This document shows, piece by piece, positions 56,567-64,000 of a stretch of DNA of 64,000 nt (positions are counted from its first letter, which is position 1; every line of letters begins with the position of its first letter). The notes under the pieces were generated by a model that searched no databases, had not been told where the DNA came from, and saw nothing but the letters and a program-made list of their open reading frames with translations. Source of the DNA: Ferriphaselus amnicola. GTDB taxonomy: Bacteria; Pseudomonadota; Gammaproteobacteria; Burkholderiales; Gallionellaceae. The DNA lies in NCBI RefSeq assembly GCF_000974685.2, contig NZ_AP018738.1, positions 1,488,001 to 1,552,000 of the forward strand. The letters are read 5' to 3'. The position numbers were made by a program, and so were the translations under genes.

Positions 56567-57457
56567 CTAAGGCCACACCCGCGCTGGGAACTCGGATACC
56601 AGCAACGAGCGCTGGGCGATTTTTACGCGGCCCTCGCTCTGCTCAAACTCAACCAGAATCGCAGAAAACAACTTATCCTTGGTAGCCAAACGCATGCGGT
56701 AGTCAACGACATATCGCAGCGTAAGCTCTATCCAGTTTGCATCGAAACTCAGCGTGACCACAACATCGAGACTGGAGTCCTCTGCGCGGTGATGACGCAC
56801 AAACGAAGCCCACAATTCACGCGCGGTAGCCATTGTATCGGACTGCACCCTTGCACCAACCTCGTACACAATGCTTCGCGCCAGACGGTGGTCGCAATCG
56901 GTGCGTACCGGCACCACGATCTCGTCCCATAGAAAGGGGAAATCTACACTGTAGTTCTGCACCTGTTCGCGCAGCACGATGTTGTTGGGGAGGTACACCA
57001 CTCGGCCGTTGTACAGGTCGGATTTCACCCAGTCGCCGCATTCCATCACGGTGGTGGTGAGTGGGCTGATATCCATCACGTCGCCCATCACGCCGCCAAG
57101 CTTGATGCGGTCGCCCGGCTTGTACAGATTTCCGAAGGTGACCACCAGCCAGCCGAATAGGCTCTGAATTAGCTCGCGCAGGGCGAAACCGACACCGACA
57201 CCGAGCAGGCCAATCAGCACAGGCAGATTGGATAGCTGATTGCTGAAGATGGCAATGGCGGCTAGCAGGCCCAGCACATAACCAGCAAGACTGAGCGCCT
57301 TGCGCGTCTTGTACCGCAGTTCCTTGTTCTTGATGTTGTTGTTGGCGAACATCTGTACGAACCTCACCAGCAGCAGGATGAAGAGCAAACTAAGCATCAG
57401 CCCCAGCAGTTTGCCGAACATAGGATGCGCAGTCAGATCATGGAGTATCTCGGTCAT
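56567..57457 (-). CDS. MscS family mechanosensitive channel
   Basis: A 296-residue small-conductance mechanosensitive channel. Three hydrophobic segments are followed by the pore/beta domain, with GVGVGFALRELIQSLFGWLV (TM3) and KPGDRIKLGGVMGDVMDISPLTTTV. It would release solutes on hypo-osmotic shock. It lies 18 bases downstream of a CPA1 antiporter gene on the same strand. Confidence 0.92.
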   Translation of the reverse strand: MTEILHDLTAHPMFGKLLGLMLSLLFILLLVRFVQMFANNNIKNKELRYKTRKALSLAGYVLGLLAAIAIFSNQLSNLPVLIGLLGVGVGFALRELIQSLFGWLVVTFGNLYKPGDRIKLGGVMGDVMDISPLTTTVMECGDWVKSDLYNGRVVYLPNNIVLREQVQNYSVDFPFLWDEIVVPVRTDCDHRLARSIVYEVGARVQSDTMATARELWASFVRHHRAEDSSLDVVVTLSFDANWIELTLRYVVDYRMRLATKDKLFSAILVEFEQSEGRVKIAQRSLLVSEFPARVWP

Positions 57458-57475
57458 GGTTGAGTCGGCCTGTGA

Positions 57476-58864
57476 TTAGTGGTGGCCATGCTCGGCCAGC
57501 TTCTCATCGCGAAAGATTTCCTTGTTTCGTCCAATGATGAGCAGTAGCGCGCTAGAGTAGGAAAAGGTAGACAGCATGATAACGCCGATGACCACCGCTT
57601 TGAACATTTCCAGATGCGGGTAGTTGGCGGGGATCATGGTGATCATCACGATGGACAGCCCCCCCTTGATGCCCGCGAAAGTCAGCACGCTCCACCAGAG
57701 CAGGTTGATGTCGACCATCTTCACGGTGCGATTTGCGATGGCGGCGAATAATCCCATCATCACACCCCGTATCACCGTGGTGGCGAGGAACATTACTAAT
57801 ATCTCCGTCCTGTACTGCCAGAGCAGTTTGAGATCGATCATCTCCGCCATGGCAATGAACAGGATGGTATTGGCAACTAGGGCCAGCAACTGGATGTCTT
57901 CCTTAGTGCGAAGATGGCGATCACGTTCGGCGAGGGTGGCGCGCAATCGGTCCAGCGTCTTGCCAATCAGGTTGGAGGAAGAGTTCTTGCTCATGGCCTC
58001 GCGCTGCAAAGCGGCTTCATCATGCTCGATGCGGCGCTCTTCCTCGTCGACCGCCTTCATCATCACGTGGTTAACCGTGATCACGGCGAAGATCACGGCG
58101 AGGATGCCGGACAGGTGCAGATGCGAATGCCCGCCCAGCAGATTGAGGAACACATAGAAATGCTCGGCAATCTCGAATGCGCCGTAACCGGCGATGATCA
58201 ACACCATCATCTCGGCAAAGCGGTTGTGCGTGGATTTCATCAGCACCAGCCCGAGGAAGCCGACTAGCATGCCGACCGCGACCGAGCTCAGGATCACTTC
58301 CGCGCTAATGCCCAGCACATAAGCGGCGGTGATCTCGTTGCCGCCCAGCGCATACAGGCCGACGAACACAAAAGCGATCAGCGCCGTGGCATCGTTCAGC
58401 AGGCTCTCGCCCTCGGCTAGGATCTTCAGGCGATGCGGCAGTTCGAATTTGGAGAAGATGCTCACCACCGACACTGGGTCAGTCGCCAGCACCATGGCGA
58501 ACAACACGATCACTGCGGCAGTCGACAGATGATAGTCGCCGAACAGCCAGTCCGAGATAGCCAGCGCGGTCAGCACCGACAGGATGATCGAGACAACCGC
58601 CAAATACAGCAGGCTCCACGCATGCTCCTTCAGGTCGGCAACCTTGAGCTCCAGCGAGTCAGAAATCAGCAACACCGGCAGAAGGAAGATGACTAAGGTG
58701 GCGAATTGCTCAGCATCGCCAGTAAGCACCGGTATCTGACTGAACACATAGTGAGCGACAAAAGAAAGCAGAATCAATCCCAACGGAGAAGGCACGCGTA
58801 GCTTTTCCTCCAACTGCAACGCTAGGAAAAGAATGGTCGCTATCGTCAGAAGTGAAGTAATCAT
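57476..58864 (-). CDS. Cation:proton antiporter, CPA1 (NhaP-like) family
   Basis: A 462-residue membrane antiporter with about 12 helices, showing the CPA1 pattern ATDPVSVVSIFSKF and GESLLNDATALIAFVFVG, which holds the ion-binding Asp pair. A charged cytoplasmic loop lies near residues 270-320. Na+ or K+/H+ exchange is expected. It precedes an MscS gene by 18 bases. Confidence 0.93.
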   Translation of the reverse strand: MITSLLTIATILFLALQLEEKLRVPSPLGLILLSFVAHYVFSQIPVLTGDAEQFATLVIFLLPVLLISDSLELKVADLKEHAWSLLYLAVVSIILSVLTALAISDWLFGDYHLSTAAVIVLFAMVLATDPVSVVSIFSKFELPHRLKILAEGESLLNDATALIAFVFVGLYALGGNEITAAYVLGISAEVILSSVAVGMLVGFLGLVLMKSTHNRFAEMMVLIIAGYGAFEIAEHFYVFLNLLGGHSHLHLSGILAVIFAVITVNHVMMKAVDEEERRIEHDEAALQREAMSKNSSSNLIGKTLDRLRATLAERDRHLRTKEDIQLLALVANTILFIAMAEMIDLKLLWQYRTEILVMFLATTVIRGVMMGLFAAIANRTVKMVDINLLWWSVLTFAGIKGGLSIVMITMIPANYPHLEMFKAVVIGVIMLSTFSYSSALLLIIGRNKEIFRDEKLAEHGHH

Positions 58865-58916
58865 GCTTGCTTTCTAGAAAATAAGTTCATGGTATCACCC
58901 TACATCCGCCGCCAGT

Positions 58917-60185
58917 TCATGACTCTGGCGGCGGAACAAAATCAGGTGCCTTCATGGTTTCGCCCAGTGGCTTACCTAGTACGCGCGAGTAGAAGTTTCG
59001 CACAGTAGAGATGGGGTAGGCCATCACCAGCAGCGCAGTGAACGTAATGCTGATCAGTACGACCATGTAAGTGACATCGCGTATCGTTTCCCCGCCAGCC
59101 ACTCCGTATTGCAAGGGCAATGATGCCAGCACGGCAGCAGCCAATCCTTTGGGAGCCATCATCGAGATAATTGCTGCATCCCTCAGGTCATAGTTCGGGT
59201 CACGAAATATATAGCGAGTCAGAATCAGTCTCATTGCGAACACCAGCAACACCATCAGCCCCGCAGTAATTGCAAGATGTACCGCACCGAAGTGAATGGA
59301 AATGCCCAGATACACGAAAAAATAGGTCTTCAACAGGAACACCGCTTCGCGGTAAAAAGTAATGTCCATCTCGTTCAATGGCTCTATCTTCCGATCTAGT
59401 CGCTGAATGCGGTGCAGACCAAGCTTCTCGAAATTATTCAGCGTGATGCCCAGCGCCAGCGCCGCGATCGCCCCAGAGAAACCCAGCAATTCGGTCAACC
59501 CATAAACGATGAAAACATAGGCCAGCGTGGACGAGATTGTGTTGGAAAAATCGCGCACTCGCCCCAACACTAGCAACCAGCCTACCCCACCAAGCACACC
59601 GATGACTGCCGCGAAAATCAGTGCGGAAAGCACACTGCCGATCAGACGGCCTGGCTCTACACCACCTTGCGTAGATATTTGCAACAGAGCGAACACCCCT
59701 ACGATGCACAGTACGTCAGTCAGAGCTGACTCCAGCACCAGCACAATCGCGGGCCTCTCCCCTATACTCAGTGCTGCTACCATGGGGATGACAACTGCCG
59801 AAGAGGTACCTCCCAGCGTAACCCCCAACATGGTAGATGGAAGCAGGGATAGGCCCAGCGTAAAGTAGGCGATCAGTATAACGATGAGCGTCGTCAACCC
59901 GAAGCATACCAAGCTCAATTTCCCTGTGGATGCAAGAGACTTGCCTAGCACGCCTAAATTCAGCGAGGTTCCACTCTCAAACAGAATCACCACCAGCGCG
60001 ATAGTCGCGATGAGGGAACCGATCTTGCCAAAATCTGCTGGCGTAACAACACCCATCAGAGGTCCGATCACGATGCCAATCAGCATCAAGACCAGCACAT
60101 CTGGTATGTTTGTCCGACGAAACTGCAATGAAAGGAAATGGGCAAAGAAGACCATCAGGCCAATGACCAGAATAGTGGTGGACAT
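58917..60185 (-). CDS. Cation:proton antiporter, CPA2 type, second copy
   Basis: A 422-residue membrane protein with about 12 helices, with FRRTNIPDVLVLMLIGIVIGP and VILFESGTSLNLGVLGKSL at the N-terminal half, GGTSSAVVIPM in the middle and no RCK domain. It differs clearly from the antiporter at 53653-54870. It is the upstream gene of a run of five minus-strand transport genes. Confidence 0.9.
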   Translation of the reverse strand: MSTTILVIGLMVFFAHFLSLQFRRTNIPDVLVLMLIGIVIGPLMGVVTPADFGKIGSLIATIALVVILFESGTSLNLGVLGKSLASTGKLSLVCFGLTTLIVILIAYFTLGLSLLPSTMLGVTLGGTSSAVVIPMVAALSIGERPAIVLVLESALTDVLCIVGVFALLQISTQGGVEPGRLIGSVLSALIFAAVIGVLGGVGWLLVLGRVRDFSNTISSTLAYVFIVYGLTELLGFSGAIAALALGITLNNFEKLGLHRIQRLDRKIEPLNEMDITFYREAVFLLKTYFFVYLGISIHFGAVHLAITAGLMVLLVFAMRLILTRYIFRDPNYDLRDAAIISMMAPKGLAAAVLASLPLQYGVAGGETIRDVTYMVVLISITFTALLVMAYPISTVRNFYSRVLGKPLGETMKAPDFVPPPES

Positions 60186-60261
60186 GATTTCTCCTGTTCT
60201 ATCTTCGTCGGATTATACATGCCAGCAATTTTGCGCCAGACCTTTGGAACACCCTACGTAG

Positions 60262-60497
60262 GGCCCCTTCGTTTAGAGTTGCGCTGAATCACGCGCCGTT
60301 CGGTGAGTGACAAATCGCATGCGCACCCCGGCACTACCATTCACATCCTCGGCACCGAGCACATCTCATACATGCAGTTTTTCGATCAAACTCCTTTGGA
60401 TACTCTTCTTCACCACAAAGGCAATATGATAGGCAAACGCGACATCATGCTGATCAGCGATCATCTCAGCCTATTCCGAGGAGGATTTGGCGCCTGA
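60262..60497 (+). pseudogene. Decayed partial copy of the dihydrodipicolinate-reductase-like gene
   Basis: This stretch aligns with codons about 29-105 of the intact gene at 61571. The parallels are clear: RRS at the start, HPGT, then FDQTPLDTL against FEQAPVDAL, and KRDIMLIS against KRGIMLVS. Relative to the intact copy it has a TGG-to-TGA nonsense change (ELR-stop-ITRRS against DLRWIARRS), a 24-base deletion after TTCACCACAAAG, and a one-base insertion that shifts the frame before TATTCCGAGGAGGATTTG. It cannot make the protein. The first 28 codons and the second half are missing. Confidence 0.85.
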
Positions 60498-60658
60498 AAG
60501 GTGTCAACAATTAGACACCACTCTTTAAATCCATCCTACCAATTAGCAATATCCTATTGAATCTGTTTAGGATAACTAGAACTAGCACAAAGCGCGCTAG
60601 GAGCGAACCTTCCCGATTCTGCAGCTTGATGAGTTAGAATTCCCCCAATGCACCGAAA

Positions 60659-61540
60659 ATGAGCAATACCATGATCTCAAACTTTCTCCACACTCCTAAA
60701 GAGTTACTACATGTTGGCATCATCCTGCTCCTGGCTTGGTTGCTGATGCAAGTGGGATTGCGCTTGGTTCAGTTATTTCGTAGTTACATGTACACACGAG
60801 CAGACTCCGCCGAAGACAAGCGCCGAATCGAAACCTTAGCCCGAGTTTTCCACCACATCATCACCGTTATCATCACTCTGGTCGCAGGCATGCTCGCGCT
60901 CAGTGAACTTGGCATCTCGATTGCCCCCATTCTGGGTGCAGCAGGTGTCGTCGGTATTGCTGTCGGCTTTGGTGCACAAAGCCTGATCAAGGACTATTTC
61001 AATGGTTTTTTCATCCTGATTGAGAATCAAATCCGACAGGGTGATGTTGTCGAGGTGGGAGGAAAAACTGGCGTTGTGGAGGACATTACGCTCCGCTACG
61101 TCAGTCTGCGTGATTACGAAGGTAGCGTCCACTACATTCCAAACGGTCTGATTACTACAGTCACTAACAAGTCACGCGGCTTTGCTTACGCTGTTATTGA
61201 TGTCAGCGTTGCTTACCGCGAAAGCATTGAAGAGGTCTATGACGTTATACGTGAGGTTTCAGCGCGATTACGTGTTGATTCGTTGATAGGCGAGAAAATT
61301 CTGGAAGATATCGAGATTGCTGGGGTACAAGACTGGGCGGATTCGGCCATTGTGCTACGTTGTCGCTTCAAGACGGTTGCTCTTGAGCAATGGTGCGTGC
61401 GTCGTGAGTTTCTCAAGTGCCTCAAGATTGCTTTCGACGTGCATGGCATCGAAATACCTTATCCCCACCTCACCCTCTACGCTGGCACGGACAAGCAAGG
61501 GAACACCAGCCCATTCCGTATAGTTCGACAGGATAGATAG
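60659..61540 (+). CDS. MscS family mechanosensitive channel, second copy
   Basis: A 293-residue channel with the complete MscS pattern: ITLVAGMLALSELGISIAPILGAAGVVGIAVGFGAQSLIKDYFNG forms the pore helix region, then RQGDVVEVGGKTGVVEDITLRYVSLRDYEG. It is more like larger MscS/YbiO-type proteins than the copy at 56567. It lies 30 bases upstream of the DapB-like gene. The start is ATG at 60659; a second ATG lies four codons later. Confidence 0.92.
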   Translation: MSNTMISNFLHTPKELLHVGIILLLAWLLMQVGLRLVQLFRSYMYTRADSAEDKRRIETLARVFHHIITVIITLVAGMLALSELGISIAPILGAAGVVGIAVGFGAQSLIKDYFNGFFILIENQIRQGDVVEVGGKTGVVEDITLRYVSLRDYEGSVHYIPNGLITTVTNKSRGFAYAVIDVSVAYRESIEEVYDVIREVSARLRVDSLIGEKILEDIEIAGVQDWADSAIVLRCRFKTVALEQWCVRREFLKCLKIAFDVHGIEIPYPHLTLYAGTDKQGNTSPFRIVRQDR

Positions 61541-61570
61541 ACAAGCATCGACATTAAGGAGAAACATATT

Positions 61571-62326
61571 ATGCCGCCACAAATATCCATTGGTCTCATC
61601 GGTTACGGCAAAGCAGGACAAGCAGTAGCTAACGTTCTGAGCCAAGACCCCCGATTTGACCTGCGCTGGATCGCACGTCGCTCAACCATGGACCATGAAA
61701 GTCATCATCCCGGAACAGCCGTACCTATTGTCGGCATTGAGCAAACTCCATACCCGCAGCTGTTCGAGCAAGCCCCTGTGGATGCTCTGGTTGACTTCTC
61801 TTCACCACAAAGCATTCATAAGTACGGCGATGAGATAAGCAAGCGCGGCATCATGCTGGTCAGCGCTATCTCCGCCTACTCCGAAGACGATTTGACCTAT
61901 GCTCGGGAACTGGGTCAGCGAACACGTGTATTGTGCTCACCCAATATCACTCTGGGCATTAATTTCCTGATTCTGGCTGCAAAACTTCTACACAAGATCG
62001 CCCCATTTGCCGATGTAGAGATCGTAGAGCAACATTTCAGGGAAAAGCCAGAGGTCTCAGGCACAGCACGCAAGATTGCCGAAACGCTAGAAGTCGATGG
62101 CGAATGCATCACCTCGTTGCGACTAGGAGGCATCGTCGGGCATCACGAAGTGATTTTTGGTTTCCCTCATCAGACGGTACGCCTCACGCATGACTCCATC
62201 CGACGCGAGGCATTCGGCACGGGAGCTGCCTTTGCACTTGAACAACTATCACAGCTAGGGAATGGCTACTATTGCTTTGATGACATTTTATTTAAGTTGA
62301 TGCGTACCCAATTATTAAAAGGCTGA
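61571..62326 (+). CDS. Dihydrodipicolinate-reductase-like protein (DapB family, altered active site)
   Basis: A 251-residue Rossmann protein. The NAD(P)-binding motif is GYGKAGQA, and the C-terminal domain keeps HHEVIFGFPHQTVRLTHDS as in DapB. In true DapB the catalytic loop is HHxxKxDAPSGTA; here the same place reads His155-Phe156-Arg-Glu-Lys159, then VSGTA, so the second His is Phe and the DAP triplet is reduced. It may use another substrate or serve as a nucleotide sensor. It lies between an MscS gene and an NhaD gene, not in a lysine context. Confidence 0.78.
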   Translation: MPPQISIGLIGYGKAGQAVANVLSQDPRFDLRWIARRSTMDHESHHPGTAVPIVGIEQTPYPQLFEQAPVDALVDFSSPQSIHKYGDEISKRGIMLVSAISAYSEDDLTYARELGQRTRVLCSPNITLGINFLILAAKLLHKIAPFADVEIVEQHFREKPEVSGTARKIAETLEVDGECITSLRLGGIVGHHEVIFGFPHQTVRLTHDSIRREAFGTGAAFALEQLSQLGNGYYCFDDILFKLMRTQLLKG

Positions 62327-62934
62327 GCCCCCAATTACCGTCCAAAAGGTCTATAACTTAGCATTGCGCCAGCCCTGAATACGACGAATGAAAAGCTCGT
62401 CGCACCACTCCAACCAATTTGGCCTGTGTATCTTTCTGCTCGGCTAGAGTCTGTCGGGAATGCGTCCACTACCCTAGAAATATGCCCATTGTTCAAAACG
62501 CTTCTCGGAGATTTTCAGCGTATCCCCTATCCCATGCGGCAGCCACAGCCACTGGCAGCTTTGAGATTTGGTTGCCCCCTGAGTCTGCCGCACCACGGAT
62601 TGCGAGTCAAAGTCACTCCCGACCTTCATGTCGGGTAAACCACACTCAGTCAGCATATCGCCTAGGGGTAACGTTGCTGCATAGTTGGACATCACTTCCA
62701 TCACTGCTCCCTGGCCCAATTTCCGCGTATCCGAAGTGATAAGCAATCCCTTTTTGCTACGCAAGGCACACTATTTGCTCCTCACCTTTGCACAGACTGC
62801 GAGCGACTAATTCCCTGTGTTAGCATACCGACCAACGTTTCGTTTAGATACAGTGATGTCCAGCCCAACAATCCACGCCTCACTCACGCATATCCTTTCC
62901 GCTTCAACCTCTAGCTCACCCATGGATCAATGAC
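62327..62934. other. Gap of 608 bases without an assignable gene
   Basis: The stretch between the DapB-like gene and nhaD holds no recognised gene. A 96-codon frame on the minus strand (62474-62764) is open but I cannot match it to a family. A small CCCGAC/GTCGGG hairpin near 62617 is the only other visible structure. It may be decayed sequence, as the pseudogene at 60262 shows that this locus has lost genes. Confidence 0.5.
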
Positions 62935-64000
62935 ATGCTTATTTCTCTGATTGTCATATTTATCATCGCTTATGTAGCCATCGCACTTGAACACCCACTA
63001 AAAATCAACAAAGCCGCTCCAGCTCTGATCGGTGCTGGATTGTTGTGGACGATTTATGCCTTATCGGTCAGCGATGCTCATCTGGTTGGCGAGCAACTAG
63101 GCGAGTCAGTCATGGCGACCGCACAAATCGTGTTTTTTCTGATGGGTGCGATGACCATTGTCGAGGTCGTCGATGCTCATAATGGCTTCGATATCATTAC
63201 TCGTCGCATCGCAACGACCCGACTGTCCAGTCTGATGTGGCTGGTAGGGTTTGTGACATTTTCCCTTAGTGCGATACTCGACAATCTGACTACAACCATT
63301 GTGATGATTTCGCTCATGCGCAAACTGCTGGGCAAACATGAAGACCGACTGTTCTTTGCCGGCATTATCGTTATTGCGGCGAATTCTGGTGGCGCTTGGT
63401 CCCCCATCGGTGATGTCACTACCACTATGTTGTGGATTGGCGGCCAGATCACCAGTATCGCCATCATTAAGGGCGTGCTACTGCCCTCGCTTGCCAGCCT
63501 GATAGTACCTTTGGCCATCACCGCCTATCTTCTGCGTGGGCGACCAGTAATTGCCCCCGGACATGTCCACGGTGAAACCCAGTCACACGCTTCCATGTTC
63601 GCGCGCAACTTAGTGTTTTTCACAGGCTTGGGCATTCTGGTGGCTGTACCGGCCTTCAAGACGGTAACGCATCTCCCCCCTTTCATGGGCATCCTGTTCG
63701 GCTTAGGCATCTTGTGGCTAGTGGCTGATCTGGTGCACCGAAATCGGGACAATGACTCAAAGACTCACCTAACTCTGGTTCATGCCCTCAGCAAAATCGA
63801 CATGGGATCGCTGGTATTCTTTATTGGGATTTTGCTGTCGGTGGCGACCTTAGAACATACCAACATTCTTACTTCACTAGCACAGTGGTTAGATCACAGT
63901 CTTGGCAGGCAAGACCTGATTGTGATGCTGATCGGAATCGCTAGTGCCGTGGTGGACAATGTACCTCTGGTTGCCGCTTCAATGGGCATGTATAGCTTGG
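62935..64000 (+). CDS. nhaD: NhaD-type Na+/H+ antiporter (3' end beyond the window)
   Basis: The frame starts at ATG 62935 and runs open to the window edge, so at least 355 residues are encoded and the end is missing. The first helix is LISLIVIFIIAYVAIALEHP, followed by FFLMGAMTIVEVVDAH, AILDNLTTTIVMISL, AANSGGAWSPIGDVTT and ASAVVDNVPLVAAS, the repeated Asp/Asn-containing motifs of NhaD. NhaD exchanges Na+ or Li+ for protons. It extends the antiporter group of this island. No terminator or promoter was identified in the preceding gap. Confidence 0.93.
   Translation, partial: MLISLIVIFIIAYVAIALEHPLKINKAAPALIGAGLLWTIYALSVSDAHLVGEQLGESVMATAQIVFFLMGAMTIVEVVDAHNGFDIITRRIATTRLSSLMWLVGFVTFSLSAILDNLTTTIVMISLMRKLLGKHEDRLFFAGIIVIAANSGGAWSPIGDVTTTMLWIGGQITSIAIIKGVLLPSLASLIVPLAITAYLLRGRPVIAPGHVHGETQSHASMFARNLVFFTGLGILVAVPAFKTVTHLPPFMGILFGLGILWLVADLVHRNRDNDSKTHLTLVHALSKIDMGSLVFFIGILLSVATLEHTNILTSLAQWLDHSLGRQDLIVMLIGIASAVVDNVPLVAASMGMYSL

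Noticed and set aside
60252-60263. Perfect palindrome CCCTACGTAGGG
   Set aside because: It is short and falls at the edge of the pseudogene; nothing supports an operator function.
62474-62764. 96-codon frame on the minus strand
   Set aside because: There is no recognised family and no clear ribosome-binding site, so it is mentioned under the gap and not called as a gene.

Overview
This window looks like the chromosome of a betaproteobacterium, probably a member of the Nitrosomonadales close to Gallionella or Sideroxydans. The grounds are the 16S-tRNA-Ile-tRNA-Ala-23S-5S operon, the pyrG-kdsA-eno-ftsB block, the DUF3579-murJ pair, moderate-to-high GC, and many cytochrome and c-di-GMP signalling genes. 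No phage, insertion sequence or CRISPR array was seen. The genus-level placement is an inference from gene content, not from a phylogeny.

Layout. 1-5.5 kb (+): the 3' end of a D-lactate dehydrogenase gene, a flavoprotein, a Spy-like periplasmic protein, cytochrome b561, DUF3579, murJ and a thioredoxin-like gene, closed by a strong terminator. 5.5-11.5 kb (-): a complete rRNA operon with a consensus promoter, preceded by initiator tRNA-Met with its own promoter. The rrn 3' flank carries a decayed second copy of the 5S end and terminator, with a REP-like element against it. 11.5-23.1 kb (-): yebC, a porin with a large GGDEF-EAL sensor, then pyrG-kdsA-eno-ftsB-recQ. 23.3-29 kb (+): ilvE, a small zinc-finger gene, waaF, a phosphomannomutase gene and acs. 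29.1-35 kb (+): two small poorly known genes, a probable zinc-uptake cluster (small CxxC protein, outer-membrane protein, ABC binding protein, permease, but no ATPase gene), aroE and mtgA.

35-50.9 kb mixes housekeeping genes (orn, an M48 protease gene, rsgA, a dinG-like helicase gene) with signalling genes: a diguanylate cyclase with a periplasmic CxxCH haem site, a stand-alone CZB zinc-sensing protein, and an operon of Tsx-like channel, MASE1 hybrid histidine kinase and REC-GGDEF-EAL response regulator. With the sensor at 13.6-16.9 kb, three c-di-GMP enzymes lie in 32 kb, all with intact GGDEF and I-site motifs.

50.9-64 kb is an ion-homeostasis island: a Ca-type P-ATPase, a SulP anion transporter, two MscS channels and four different cation/proton antiporters (two CPA2, one CPA1, one NhaD cut by the window edge). 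Embedded in it is a dihydrodipicolinate-reductase-like gene with an altered active-site motif, and about 1.3 kb upstream a decayed partial copy of the same gene (one nonsense codon, one 24-base deletion, one frameshift). The linkage of this DapB-like protein to antiporters and MscS channels is the least explained arrangement in the window.
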